A program made the translations under genes and the position numbers. A DNA stretch of 64,000 nucleotides from Anaeromyxobacter sp. Fw109-5 (GTDB taxonomy: Bacteria; Myxococcota; Myxococcia; Myxococcales; Anaeromyxobacteraceae). The stretch lies in the NCBI RefSeq assembly GCF_000017505.1, contig NC_009675.1, positions 1,054,001-1,118,000 on the forward strand, read 5' to 3'. The notes under the pieces are model-generated. The model saw nothing but the letters and a program-made list of their open reading frames with translations, was not told where the DNA came from and did not search any database. Positions 1-8,698 of the stretch are shown here, in pieces; the stretch's first letter is position 1; each line of letters starts with the position of its first letter.

Positions 1-1251
1 GCCCGCGAGGCGCTGCGTCGTGTTGATCTCCAGCACCGCGCGCGGCGGCGGCGCGGCCTGGACCTCGAGCCCGAGCCGGCGCGCGGCCCAGCCGATGGAG
101 GAGCCCTGCACGACCGCGCTCACCACCACCACGAAGAACACGAGATCGAAGACGTAGTACGCGTACGGGAGCCCGGCGATGACCGGGAACGTCCCGAGCA
201 TGATCGGGACCGCGCCGCGCAGCCCGACCCAGGAGACGAAGGCGATCTCCCGCTTCGGCATGCGGAAGGGCAGGAGCAGCGCGAACACCACCAGCGGCCG
301 CGCCACGAGCGCGAGGAAGAGGCCGAGGAACAGCCCGGCCCCGGCGACGCTCATCAGCCGCGAGGGGAACGCGAGCAGGCCGAGCAGGAGGAACATCGAG
401 ACCTGGCTGAACCACGCGAGCGCGTCGTGGACGCGCCGCAGCCCGGAGGCGAACGGCAGCGGCCCGTTGCCGAGGACCACCGCCGCCGCGTACACCGCGA
501 CGAAGCCGCTGCCCTGGAGCAGCGTCGGCGCGCCGAACGCCAGGAACGCGAGCGCGATCGTGAGCACGGGGTAGAGGCCGCTCGCGGAGAGCCGCACGCG
601 CGCGAGGGCCCATCGGCCGGCGTACCCGACGCCCACCCCCCCGGCGAGCCCGACCGCGAGCTGCAGGAGGACGTGCAGCGCGAGGGTGGGCCCCGGCCGC
701 TCCTGCGCGACGAGCGCGCCGGTCACCGCCAGGGTCAGGATCACCGCCATCGGATCGTTCGCGCCGGACTCGACCTCGAGCAGGCGCGCGAGCCGCTGCC
801 GGATGCTGATCCCGGCGCTGCGCAGGATCGAGAAGACCGCCGCGGCGTCGGTGGAGGAGACGATGGCGCCGATGAGGAGCGACTCCGGCCAGCCGAGGCC
901 GATCGCGCGCGCCCCGAGCGCCAGCGCCGCGGCCGTTCCCACCACGCCGACCGTGGCGAGCACCGTCGCGGGCGCGAGGACGCGTCGCAGACTCGCCAGA
1001 TCGGTGTTGAGGCCACCGTCGAAGAGGATGAGGACGAGCGCGACCGTGCCGAAGCGAAAGGTGAGGGCGTAGTCCTCGAACGCGATGTTCCCGAGCCCCT
1101 CCGAGCCGGCCAGCATCCCGACGAGCAGGAACAGGAGCAGGAACGGCAGCCCGAGCCGCCCCGAGGCGCGCGCGGCCGCGAGCACGCTCGCGAGGAGCAG
1201 CACCCCGACGGCGGTGAGCAGGAGGGCGGTAGGGAGTGGCTCGGTCGGCAC
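1..1251 (-). CDS. NhaP2-type potassium/proton antiporter (3' end outside window)
   Basis: Cation:proton antiporter of the CPA1/NhaP2 group in the inner membrane, expected to exchange K+ (or Na+) for H+. The visible 417 residues are almost entirely hydrophobic segments joined by short loops. They include the conserved stretch VESGANDPMAV, which holds the membrane-embedded Asp pair of the family, and WVGLRGAVPIML near the end of the transporter domain. The frame stays open to the left edge, so the usual cytosolic TrkA_C regulatory domain would lie outside. I chose the GTG at 1251 as the first plausible start before the first hydrophobic segment. It lies about 75 bp after the radical SAM gene on the same strand. 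The family call is firm; the transported ion is not. Confidence 0.85.
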   Translation of the reverse strand, partial: MPTEPLPTALLLTAVGVLLLASVLAAARASGRLGLPFLLLFLLVGMLAGSEGLGNIAFEDYALTFRFGTVALVLILFDGGLNTDLASLRRVLAPATVLATVGVVGTAAALALGARAIGLGWPESLLIGAIVSSTDAAAVFSILRSAGISIRQRLARLLEVESGANDPMAVILTLAVTGALVAQERPGPTLALHVLLQLAVGLAGGVGVGYAGRWALARVRLSASGLYPVLTIALAFLAFGAPTLLQGSGFVAVYAAAVVLGNGPLPFASGLRRVHDALAWFSQVSMFLLLGLLAFPSRLMSVAGAGLFLGLFLALVARPLVVFALLLPFRMPKREIAFVSWVGLRGAVPIMLGTFPVIAGLPYAYYVFDLVFFVVVVSAVVQGSSIGWAARRLGLEVQAAPPPRAVLEINTTQRLAG

Positions 1252-1325
1252 GGCGCGGGAGACTACCGTACGGCGGGGCGGCGGTCGTGTGCGCGGCTGG
1301 GGCGAGGCGCCTCACGGCGGGCGCG

Positions 1326-2426
1326 TCACGCGCCGCCAGGGCGGCGCAGCGGGCAGGCCCGGCAGACCGGGTGATCCTGCCACCCTGCGACGAGCGCGCG
1401 GAGCGGCTCGCTCGCCCAGATCTCGCGGAGCGGCGCGTCCGCGACCGAGCCGAAGTCGCCCAGCCCACCCCGCGCGGCGGTCGGGTGCGGGCACGGCGCG
1501 AAGCGGCCGTCGGGGTGGATCCAGGCCTCGCGCCCGACGAACGGACAGGGGCCTCGCGGCGCCGGCGCCGCGGGGTCGGGCGCGAGCTCCACGGCGTTCT
1601 GGAGGAGCACGGCCCTGCCGTCCGGCAGGCGCTCGGTCTCGGCGGCGGCCCTGGCCGCGCGGACCGCCGCGTTCCAGCGGGCGATCGCCTCGGGCGAGCG
1701 GCGCAGCGAGCCGGCCTCCAGGCCGGCGAGGCGTGGCTGGAGGTGGTTGAGCTTCACGCGATCCACGCCCAGCGCCGCTGCGAGGCGCACGATGCCGGGG
1801 AGCTCGCCGACGTTCGCCTCCTGGGCGGTGACCTGGAAGGAGACCCGGCAGCGCCGCCCGCCCGCCCGGGCGTGCGCGTCGCGCGCCCGGACGAGCGCGC
1901 GTACGTTCTCCGCCGCCTGGTCCAGCGAGAGGCCGGGCATCACGGCCTCGGCGGTCTCTCGGGTCGCTCCGTTCCAGGAGATCTTCACGTCCGAGGCGAC
2001 CGGGACGAGCAGGGCGGCCCAGGCGGCGGCGCCGCGACCGGGGAACGTCCCGTTGGTCGTGAGGTTGAGCGCGAGGCCGCGCTCCGCGCACCGCTCCACG
2101 AGCGCCCCGAGCCCCGTCCACAGGAGCGGCTCGCCCATCGTCGAAGGGATCACCTCTCGCAGCGGCGAGCCGAGACGCTCGTCGAGGACGCGCAGGGCGA
2201 GCGCCGCCTCCATCCGCCGCGGCGGCCGGCCCGGGCCGGAGGCCGCCCGCGCCGCGCCGCACTCGCACATGGCGCAGGCGAGATTGCAGTCGTCCGGGTT
2301 CGTGACGAGGGTGAGCCGCCACGGCCCCGACCCCGCGGCGGCGCCGGGAGCGCCTGCTCCGGGCGCGGGGGGAAAGGTCGCGTGCGTTGACAACGCGTCC
2401 GTTGTAACGGAAAAGGGACGGCACAT
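1326..2426 (-). CDS. Radical SAM protein with SPASM-like C-terminal cysteines
   Basis: Radical S-adenosylmethionine enzyme. The 4Fe-4S motif CNLACAMC (CX3CX2C) follows a short N-terminal strand. It is followed by STMGEPLL (the GGE-like SAM-binding region) and NLTTNGT. The C-terminus carries CPF, CPHP and CRAC cysteines that resemble a SPASM/twitch auxiliary cluster domain. Such proteins often modify peptides or act as anaerobic sulfatase-type maturases, but no substrate is evident here. The start is uncertain: an ATG at 2426 overlaps the start of the divergent regulator, and a TTG at 2393 lies inside an inverted repeat. Neither has a clear ribosome binding site. No obvious precursor peptide gene sits next to it. 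Confidence 0.75.
   Translation of the reverse strand: MCRPFSVTTDALSTHATFPPAPGAGAPGAAAGSGPWRLTLVTNPDDCNLACAMCECGAARAASGPGRPPRRMEAALALRVLDERLGSPLREVIPSTMGEPLLWTGLGALVERCAERGLALNLTTNGTFPGRGAAAWAALLVPVASDVKISWNGATRETAEAVMPGLSLDQAAENVRALVRARDAHARAGGRRCRVSFQVTAQEANVGELPGIVRLAAALGVDRVKLNHLQPRLAGLEAGSLRRSPEAIARWNAAVRAARAAAETERLPDGRAVLLQNAVELAPDPAAPAPRGPCPFVGREAWIHPDGRFAPCPHPTAARGGLGDFGSVADAPLREIWASEPLRALVAGWQDHPVCRACPLRRPGGA
2386..2408. promoter_or_regulatory. Inverted repeat, candidate operator of the XRE-cupin regulator
   Basis: GTTGACAACG and CGTTGTAAC face each other across a 4-nt spacer (one extra G in the left arm). The repeat lies 17 bp before the regulator's ATG, between two divergent genes, and overlaps a TTGACA hexamer. 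This is where an autoregulating XRE protein would be expected to bind. Binding is inferred. Confidence 0.5.
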
Positions 2427-3099
2427 GAAGAGCGCGCGCGAGAGCACGAAGCGTGGCAAGCGTCCGGTCAGCCCACCGCCCGAGGCGCGGCCGGTGCCCC
2501 CGCCCGAGCCTCCGGCCGAGGAGGCGGTGTCGGCGCGCGACCTCACCCCGGTCGTCGGCGCGAACCTGCGCCGCCTGCGCAACCAGCGCGGCCTGTCCCT
2601 CGAGCGGCTCTCGCACCTCTCCGGCGTCTCGCGCGCGATGCTCGGCCAGATCGAGCTGGGCCAGAGCGCGCCGACGATCAACGTCCTGTGGAAGATCTCC
2701 TCCGCGCTCGGGGTGCCGTTCTCGGCCCTCATCACGGCGCGCGGGAGCCCCGGGCCGCACGTGCTCCGCGCCGAGCAGGCGAAGCTGCTGCGGAGCAACG
2801 ACGGCTCCTTCAGCTCGCGGGCGCTCTTCCCGTTCGACGAGCCGCGCCGGGTCGAGTTCTACGAGCTTCGCCTGGCTCCGGGCGGGCTCGAGCGCGCCGA
2901 CGCGCACAACCCCGGCACCACCGAGAACCTCGTGGTGGCGCGGGGCGAGGTCGAGATCGAGGTGGCGGGCCGCAAGGAGAGCCTGGCCGCCGGCGACGCG
3001 ATCGTGTTCGAGGCCGACGTCCCGCACGTGTACCGCAACCGCTTCGACGGCGAGTCGGTGATGTACCTCGTCATGACGTACGCGGACACGGTCGGGTAG
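2425..3099 (+). CDS. XRE-family transcriptional regulator with C-terminal cupin domain
   Basis: A 224-residue cytosolic regulator. A Pro-rich, basic N-terminal tail (about 1-38) precedes a helix-turn-helix at about 42-102 (LRRLRNQRGLSLERLSHLSG, then SRAMLGQIE). The C-terminal half (about 150-224) is a cupin_2 barrel, with EVEIEVAGR and VPHVYRN as typical strands. Regulators of this architecture sense a small ligand through the cupin and usually control a neighbouring metabolic gene. The divergent radical SAM gene and the inverted repeat between them make that gene the likely target. The ATG at 2425 is chosen because the HTH needs only sequence after it. The ligand is unknown. Confidence 0.85.
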   Translation: MKSARESTKRGKRPVSPPPEARPVPPPEPPAEEAVSARDLTPVVGANLRRLRNQRGLSLERLSHLSGVSRAMLGQIELGQSAPTINVLWKISSALGVPFSALITARGSPGPHVLRAEQAKLLRSNDGSFSSRALFPFDEPRRVEFYELRLAPGGLERADAHNPGTTENLVVARGEVEIEVAGRKESLAAGDAIVFEADVPHVYRNRFDGESVMYLVMTYADTVG

Positions 3100-3201
3100 A
3101 CGCCTCCCCCACCCTCTCCCGCCCCTCGCGGAGGTTACGCCGCATTCGTGGGACGGCGCCGCCACGGACTCGGCGTAAGATCGCCTCCATCGGAGGGGGA
3201 C

Positions 3202-4572
3202 TTGGCGTCCAGGACGGGGGACATCCTCATCGCGCGGGGGCTGGCGACGCGCGATCGGCTTCACGAGGCCCAGCGCGAAGGGAACGCGAGGCGGGAGCCC
3301 ATCTGCTCGCGCCTGCTCGCCGCCGGCGTCCCCGAGGGCGCGCTCGCCTCCGTGCTGTCCGAGAAGCACGGCGTCCCCGGCGTCGACCTCTCCCGCACGG
3401 CGATCGCCGTCTCCGTGCTCGACCTCGTGCCGCGCGGGGTGGCCCAGGGCGATCTGATCCTGCCGCTGTCGCTGGAGGGCGAGCGCCTGCACCTCGGCAT
3501 GGCGCGGCCGCTCGACGAGCGGATCCTGTCGGAGGTGCGGTTCGCCACCGGGCGGGAGGTGTCGCCGTACGTCGCGGTCCGTGCGTCCCTCGCGCGCGCC
3601 GTGCAGGAGGCGTACGACTGCCGCGAGCGGGGGGAGCCCCTCTGGTGTGGCGCGGACGCCGGACCCGGTGGGCCGTTCCTCGCCGCGGTGGTGCCGGGCG
3701 GCGACCTCGTCGAGGCCGAGCTCGTCGATGATCTCCTCCCCGAGAGCGCCGATCCGCTCGAGGTCACCGAGGTCCCCATCGAGGTCGAGGTCCCGCCTCC
3801 ACCGGCGCGCGCGGGCGGGCGACGGCTGGTGCTCGTCGTGGACGACGAGCCGGAGATCAGGAAGCTCGTGCGGCGAACGCTCGAGGCGAAGGGGTACGCG
3901 GTGGAGAGCGCCGCGGACGGCGCCGACGCGCTCGCGAAGGCCGAGGCCCTCGTCCCCGACCTCGTGCTGCTCGACGCGATGCTGCCGAAGGTCCACGGCT
4001 TCGAGGCCGCGCGGCGGCTCAAGGCCGGCCCCCGCACGCGGGGTGTGCCCGTCGTGATGATGACCGCGATCTACCGGGGCTGGCGCTTCGCGGCGGACGC
4101 GCGCGAGGCGTACGGCGCGGAGGACTACGTCGAGAAGCCCTTCCGCATCGACGATCTGCTCCGCAGGGTCGAGGCCGCGCTCGACGCCGGCGCGGCCCGC
4201 GCGCCCGCCGCGCCCGCGCGCGTCTCGCCGGAGCTCGCGCGCGGCCGCGAGCTCCTCAGCGCGGGGCAGGCCGCCGAGGCGATCGTCGCGCTGGAGCAGG
4301 CCGTCCGGGGCGATCCGTACTCGGCCGAGGCGCATCACCTGCTCGGGCGGGCCCTGCGCGCGCGCGGCGAGCACTTCCGCGCCATGACCGAGCTGGAGCG
4401 CGCCGTCGAGCTGCGGCCGGGCCACCTCGCCGCGCTGCGCTCGCTGGCCGCGCTGTACGAGGAGACCGGCTTCCGCCGCAAGGCCGCCGAGACGCTGGAG
4501 CGCGCGCTCCCCGCGGCGCCCGACGAGGCCGTCCGTGGCGCGATCCGGCGAGACCTGCTTCGCCTGCTGTGA
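3202..4572 (+). CDS. MshEN domain - response regulator receiver - TPR protein
   Basis: A 456-residue protein of three modules. Residues 1-140 resemble the MshEN/GspE N-terminal domain (GDILIARGLATRDRLHEA, then VPGVDLS), a fold that in some proteins binds cyclic-di-GMP. Residues about 207-325 are a receiver domain with the acidic pair VVDDEPE, phosphoacceptor Asp258 (LLDAMLP) and conserved Lys312 (EKPFR). Residues about 345-450 form TPR repeats. There is no DNA-binding or enzymatic output, so it probably acts through protein contacts. A TTG at 3202 is preferred over the GTG at 3148 because a perfect GGAGG lies 5 nt upstream and the MshEN domain begins directly after it. No kinase gene is adjacent. 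Confidence 0.8.
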   Translation: MASRTGDILIARGLATRDRLHEAQREGNARREPICSRLLAAGVPEGALASVLSEKHGVPGVDLSRTAIAVSVLDLVPRGVAQGDLILPLSLEGERLHLGMARPLDERILSEVRFATGREVSPYVAVRASLARAVQEAYDCRERGEPLWCGADAGPGGPFLAAVVPGGDLVEAELVDDLLPESADPLEVTEVPIEVEVPPPPARAGGRRLVLVVDDEPEIRKLVRRTLEAKGYAVESAADGADALAKAEALVPDLVLLDAMLPKVHGFEAARRLKAGPRTRGVPVVMMTAIYRGWRFAADAREAYGAEDYVEKPFRIDDLLRRVEAALDAGAARAPAAPARVSPELARGRELLSAGQAAEAIVALEQAVRGDPYSAEAHHLLGRALRARGEHFRAMTELERAVELRPGHLAALRSLAALYEETGFRRKAAETLERALPAAPDEAVRGAIRRDLLRLL

Positions 4573-4638
4573 CCGCGTGCGGTCGCGTGCCACTCCCGCG
4601 GCGCGCACGCGCGGAGCAGATTGCGGCGGGGGGAGTGC

Positions 4639-4761
4639 ATGCGCGCGACGGCGGACGAGGGGCGTGAGGTGGCGCGGGCGGCCCTCTGGTTCGGCGTGCG
4701 CTGGGCCGGGATGGTCGCGCTGGCGCTCGCGGCGGCGGCGGTGATCGCGATCGCCACGTGA
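4639..4761 (+). CDS. Small single-span membrane protein (40 aa)
   Basis: A 40-residue ORF, ATG to TGA. It has a charged N-terminus (about residues 1-15) and one long hydrophobic segment of Ala, Val, Leu and Ile (about 23-39). A GGGGAG sequence lies 3-4 nt upstream of the ATG. It is transcribed in the same direction as its neighbours, between the receiver-TPR gene and another small gene. Function is unknown. The match of purine-rich leader, start and hydrophobic helix supports a real gene, but its size makes this uncertain. Confidence 0.45.
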   Translation: MRATADEGREVARAALWFGVRWAGMVALALAAAAVIAIAT

Positions 4762-4903
4762 CGTGCGCGGTGCGGCCGGCCCCCGCCGGGATCCAGGCGC
4801 AGGATCGAGGGCCTCGGGGGCTCGCTGACGGCGACCGGGGGCACCCCGCGCGAGCCCGGCGGCACGCTGCGGGGACCGATAGCGATCCCCGCGGAGGTGC
4901 CCC

Positions 4904-5104
4904 ATGGCGGACGCGGGAAGAGGGGCCGGCGAGCTCCTGCCTCACGGTGAGTCCTTGCGACGAGCGCTCCGCTGGCTCGACGAGCGGATCCGGGAGGACC
5001 CCACGCTCGACCGCACGCGGCTCGTCGGCGAGGCGTCGCTGCGCCACGACCTCGGCCCCGAGGAGGAGGAGTTCCTGCTCCGGCAGTGGGCTCGCGGAGC
5101 GTGA
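4904..5104 (+). CDS. Small conserved-looking acidic protein (66 aa)
   Basis: A 66-residue soluble protein with a strong GGAGGTG ribosome binding site 4-5 nt before the ATG. It is helix-rich and strongly charged (ALRWLDERIREDP, then GPEEEEFLLRQW). The sequence has the pattern of a compact three-helix protein with no metal-binding cysteines. I do not recognise the family and cannot assign a function. The ribosome binding site and amphipathic pattern argue that it is expressed. Confidence 0.65.
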   Translation: MADAGRGAGELLPHGESLRRALRWLDERIREDPTLDRTRLVGEASLRHDLGPEEEEFLLRQWARGA

Positions 5105-5195
5105 AGTCGCGGGGTCGCCCCAGGCGCGGCGCCGGGGCAGGCGGGCGGCGCCGCGCCGCGACGCGCCATAGCTTTGCTCCCGGGGGGCGCCGCGC

Positions 5196-6335
5196 ATGCG
5201 GATCGTCGTCTTCGGCCTGACGGTCAGCTCGACCTGGGGCAACGGCCATGCGGGCCTGTGGCGAGGGCTCGCGGCGGCGCTCGGCCGCGAGGGTCACCAC
5301 CTCGAGTTCTTCGAGAAGGACCAGCCGTGGTACGCGGCGCACCGCGACCTGGACGCGCTCCCGGGGGGCGCGCTCCGCCTCTACGCCAGGCTGGCGGACG
5401 AGCGGGCGCGGGTGGAGACGGCGCTCGCCGGCGCCGACGTCGCGATGGTCACCTCGCACTGCCCCGACGCGCTCCTCGCGACGCAGCTCGTCCTCGGCTC
5501 GCCCGCGCAGCTGAAGGTCTTCTACGACCTCGACACGGGCGTGACCCTGGCGCGCCTCGCGGCCGGCGAGCCGGTGGAGTGGGCGGGCGCGGGCCTCTCC
5601 GGCTTCGATCTCGTGCTGGCCTTCACCGGCGGTCGAACGCTGCACCTGCTGCGCGAGCGCCTCGGCGCCCGGCGCGTCGCGCCGCTCTACGGGAGCGTCG
5701 ACCCCACGGTGCATGCGCCGGCCCCGCCCGCGGCGGCGTTCCGGGGGGACGTCTCGTACCTCGGCACCTTCGCGCCGAGCCGGCAGCGCGCGCTCGAGCG
5801 GCTGTTCCTCGAGCCCGCCGCGCGGATGCCGAACCGCACGTTCGTGCTCGCGGGCTCCATGTACGACGCGGCCTTCCCCTGGCGCGAGAACATCCGCTAC
5901 GTGCGCCACCTCGAGCCGTCGCTCCACCCCGCGTTCTTCTGCTCGTCTCCGCTCACCGTCAACGTGACCCGCGCCGAGCTGGCGGCCATGGGGCACTGCC
6001 CGTCGCCGCGCCTCTTCGAGGCGGCCGCGTGCGGCGTGCCCGTGCTGTCGGACTGGTTCGACGGCCTGGACGAGCTCTTCACGCCCGGCGAGGAGCTCCT
6101 CGTCGCCCGCAACGCCGACGAGGCGACGCACGCGATCTCGCTGCCGCGCATGGCGCTCGAGCGGATGGGTCGCCGGGCGCGCGAGCGGGCGCTGGCGGAG
6201 CACACCGCGGAGGCTCGCGCGGAGGAGCTCGTGCGGCTGTGCGAGTCCGCCGCCCGCGCCGGGGACGCGGTGGACGAGGGGATCGCCGCGCGCGAGCCGG
6301 GCGCGGCGGCGTCCCCGCTCGGCGGGTACGCCTGA
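5196..6335 (+). CDS. CgeB-like glycosyltransferase
   Basis: A 379-residue cytosolic protein with two Rossmann-like halves, consistent with a GT-B glycosyltransferase of the CgeB / glycosyl transferases group 1 type. The N-terminus MRIVVFGLTVSSTWGNGHA is a typical first strand and nucleotide loop. The C-terminal SPRLFEAAACGVPVLSDWF matches the donor-binding EX7E-like region of Glyco_trans_1_2 domains. There is no signal peptide or membrane segment. No other polysaccharide genes are adjacent, so donor and acceptor remain unknown. Confidence 0.8.
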   Translation: MRIVVFGLTVSSTWGNGHAGLWRGLAAALGREGHHLEFFEKDQPWYAAHRDLDALPGGALRLYARLADERARVETALAGADVAMVTSHCPDALLATQLVLGSPAQLKVFYDLDTGVTLARLAAGEPVEWAGAGLSGFDLVLAFTGGRTLHLLRERLGARRVAPLYGSVDPTVHAPAPPAAAFRGDVSYLGTFAPSRQRALERLFLEPAARMPNRTFVLAGSMYDAAFPWRENIRYVRHLEPSLHPAFFCSSPLTVNVTRAELAAMGHCPSPRLFEAAACGVPVLSDWFDGLDELFTPGEELLVARNADEATHAISLPRMALERMGRRARERALAEHTAEARAEELVRLCESAARAGDAVDEGIAAREPGAAASPLGGYA

Positions 6336-6476
6336 CGCGTGCGTCGCCGTCGCGCCCGGCCCCACCGGTGGGTGAAGGTCGGCAGCGCCGGGTCCCGTGC
6401 GGGAGGCGATCTGCGCTTGCGGTCGGGCCGGGCTCGGCCGAAAATCCGCCCCTTTCCCGAACCAGGAGGTCACTCG

Positions 6477-6992
6477 ATGCGTCACCTCAGCGTCGCCCTC
6501 GCCGTCCTCGTCCTCGCAAGCGCGTCGCGTGTCTCGGCGCAGACGCCGTGGGACGCGGCGAAGAAGGCCGCCGGCAGCGCCACCGTCGGCAAGCTCGAGA
6601 AGCAGATCAACAAGCGGCTCCTCGAGGAGGGACGCAAGAACCAGTGCTCGTTCAAGACGGACACCGACGAGCTCGAGCCCGGCTGCGACGCCAAGATGAA
6701 GCGCCTCGCGAACGCGCTCGTCGACGCGAAGAAGCAGCTCAACGGCGCCGGGGTGCAGAACTTCAAGTTCGTCGTCTCGGGCCACACCGACTCGAGCGGC
6801 AGCGCCAAGCACAACGACGCCCTCTCCGCGAAGCGCGCCGCGGTGGTCGAGCGGGAGCTCGTCGCGAACGGCATCCCGAAGGACGAGATCCAGTCCGTCG
6901 GGATGGGCTCCAAGCGCCCGCTCGTGAAGCCGGACGACACGCCCGCGAAGAAGGCGAAGAACCGGCGGTACGAGCTCCAGGTGAAGCTCTAG
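6477..6992 (+). CDS. OmpA-family peptidoglycan-binding periplasmic protein
   Basis: A 171-residue secreted protein. Residues 1-22 are a Sec signal peptide ending in VSAQ. After a charged region with two cysteines (NQCSFKT and PGCDAK) comes an OmpA C-terminal domain at about 85-171. It carries SGHTDSSGS, with the Asp that contacts peptidoglycan, and LSAKRAAVV, with the partner Arg. No beta-barrel or lipobox is visible, so this is a free periplasmic OmpA-like domain. The ATG at 6477 is chosen over an upstream start at 6339 because AGGAGG lies 7 nt before it and the signal peptide starts there. Confidence 0.88.
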   Translation: MRHLSVALAVLVLASASRVSAQTPWDAAKKAAGSATVGKLEKQINKRLLEEGRKNQCSFKTDTDELEPGCDAKMKRLANALVDAKKQLNGAGVQNFKFVVSGHTDSSGSAKHNDALSAKRAAVVERELVANGIPKDEIQSVGMGSKRPLVKPDDTPAKKAKNRRYELQVKL

Positions 6993-7134
6993 CCTGGACC
7001 GGCGGCAGCGCCGCCCGAACGAACGAAGGGCACCCCACACGCGCGCGAGCGGCTCGCGGGACCGGAGGCTCGCGGCCGGCGACCGGGCGAGCGAGCGGTC
7101 GTGCTAGCATCGCGCCGCAGGGGAGGCGAACGCG

Positions 7135-7554
7135 ATGGCGTGGTGGCTCTGGGTGCTCGTCGGGCTGGCGCTGCTCCTCGTGGAGCTCGTCACCCCGGGC
7201 GGACTGTTCGCCCTCTTCTTCGGTGTGGGCGCGCTCTGCGTCGCCGTCCTCGCCGCCCTGGGCGTCGGCTCCGTCGCCCAGTGGCTGGCCTTCAGCGCGC
7301 TCTCGCTCGCGCTGCTCGCGACGCTGCGGCGCGCGCTGCAGGACCGGCTCCAGGGCCGGCACGCCCCGGTCGACTCCCTCGTGGGGGAGGAGGCGGTGCT
7401 GCTCGCCGATCTCCCGCCGGGCGGCGAGGCGAAGGCGGAGCTGCGCGGGGTGCCCTGGAACGCGCGCGCGGCGCCCGGCGTCTCGCTGCGAGCGGGCCAG
7501 CGCTGCCGGGTGGAGCGCGTGGAAGGGCTCGTGCTCTGGATCCGCGCCGACTGA
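7135..7554 (+). CDS. NfeD-family membrane protein
   Basis: A 139-residue short NfeD protein. Three or four hydrophobic helices (about 2-75) precede a small OB-fold domain (SLVGEEAVLLADL to RVERVEGLVLWI). Short NfeD proteins are partners of SPFH/stomatin proteins in the inner membrane. The next gene, 30 bp downstream, is exactly that, so the two form the standard nfeD-paraslipin operon linked to membrane microdomain or quality-control roles. A GGGGAGG sequence precedes the ATG. Confidence 0.88.
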   Translation: MAWWLWVLVGLALLLVELVTPGGLFALFFGVGALCVAVLAALGVGSVAQWLAFSALSLALLATLRRALQDRLQGRHAPVDSLVGEEAVLLADLPPGGEAKAELRGVPWNARAAPGVSLRAGQRCRVERVEGLVLWIRAD

Positions 7555-7584
7555 GCGGCGCGCCTCTCGAAAGGACGGATCTCC

Positions 7585-8586
7585 ATGGAAGGGTTCTCGG
7601 CCGCGCTGGCGATCGCGATCGTGCTCGCCGCCTTCGCGCTGTTCGTGGTCGTGAAGACCGCGGTGGTGGTGCCGCAGCAGAACGCGTACGTCGTCGAGCG
7701 GCTCGGAAAGTTCTACTCCGTGCTCGACGCGGGCTTCCACCTGCTCGTCCCGTTCATGGACGCGATCCGCTACCGCCACACGCTGAAGGAGCAGGCGCTC
7801 GACATCCCGGAGCAGATCTGCATCACGCGCGACAACGTGCAGGTCGGGGTGGACGGGGTGCTCTACCTCAAGGTGCTCGATCCGCAGCGCGCGTCCTACG
7901 GCATCAACGACTACTACTACGCCATCAGCCAGCTCGCGCAGACCACGCTGCGCAGCGAGATCGGCAAGATCGAGCTCGACCGCACCTTCGAGGAGCGCAG
8001 CAACATCAACGGCGCGGTGGTCTCGGAGCTCGACAAGGCGACCGGGCCGTGGGGCATCAAGGTGCTGCGGTACGAGATCAAGAACATCACCCCGCCGAGG
8101 GACGTGCTCGCCGCGATGGAGAAGCAGATGCGGGCCGAGCGGGAGAAGCGGGCCGTCATCCTCACCTCCGAGGGCGAGCGCGACGCGGCCATCAACACCG
8201 CGGAGGGCAAGAAGCAGCAGGTCATCAAGGAGTCCGAGGCGGAGCGCCAGCGGCAGATCAACGAGGCCGAGGGTCAAGCCCAGGCGATCCTCGCCATCGC
8301 CCGCGCCACCGGCGAGGGGCTGCGCGAGGTCGCGTCCGCGATCCGCAGCGAGGGGGGCGTCGAGGCGGTGCAGCTCCGCGTCGCCGAGCAGTACGTCGAG
8401 CAGTTCGGGAACCTCGCGCGCACCACGAACACCGTGATCCTCCCGGCGACCCTCTCCGACGTCGGCTCGATGATCGCCGCGGCGACGAACGTGCTGCGGT
8501 CGGCGACGCCTCCCGTGCGCAGCACGACGGTAGCCGCCCGGCCGCCTCCTCCGCCGTCCCCGGGCCGGCCGCCGGCGGGCCCCTAG
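7585..8586 (+). CDS. SPFH/Band 7 (paraslipin, QmcA-type) protein
   Basis: A 333-residue stomatin-like protein. An N-terminal membrane anchor (about 5-27) is followed by the SPFH domain (PQQNAYVVERLGKFYSVLDA, then DVLAAMEKQM) and an Ala/Glu-rich coiled coil (EAERQRQINEAEGQAQAIL). The C-terminus is Pro-rich. These proteins oligomerise at the inner membrane and partner with NfeD, which is encoded directly upstream. The start has AAGGA in front. Confidence 0.9.
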   Translation: MEGFSAALAIAIVLAAFALFVVVKTAVVVPQQNAYVVERLGKFYSVLDAGFHLLVPFMDAIRYRHTLKEQALDIPEQICITRDNVQVGVDGVLYLKVLDPQRASYGINDYYYAISQLAQTTLRSEIGKIELDRTFEERSNINGAVVSELDKATGPWGIKVLRYEIKNITPPRDVLAAMEKQMRAEREKRAVILTSEGERDAAINTAEGKKQQVIKESEAERQRQINEAEGQAQAILAIARATGEGLREVASAIRSEGGVEAVQLRVAEQYVEQFGNLARTTNTVILPATLSDVGSMIAAATNVLRSATPPVRSTTVAARPPPPPSPGRPPAGP

Positions 8587-8698
8587 GGCGCAGCGCGCGG
8601 GAGCCGCCCGGCGCTCCACTCCGGTGCGGCCGCCGCGCCGGCCGTGGGGTCGCGCACCCACCCGGCCGGGCCCAGATTTCTCCCCAGGGGGAAGTCCA

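Noticed and set aside
1312-4905. A 1,197-residue open frame on the minus strand, and similar long frames on both strands elsewhere (for example 47556-52172 minus, 37815-41030 plus)
   Set aside because: They run antisense or out of frame to clear genes, are rich in Arg/Gly/Ala/Pro, and have no domain pattern. Very high GC removes stop codons, so such frames are expected by chance.
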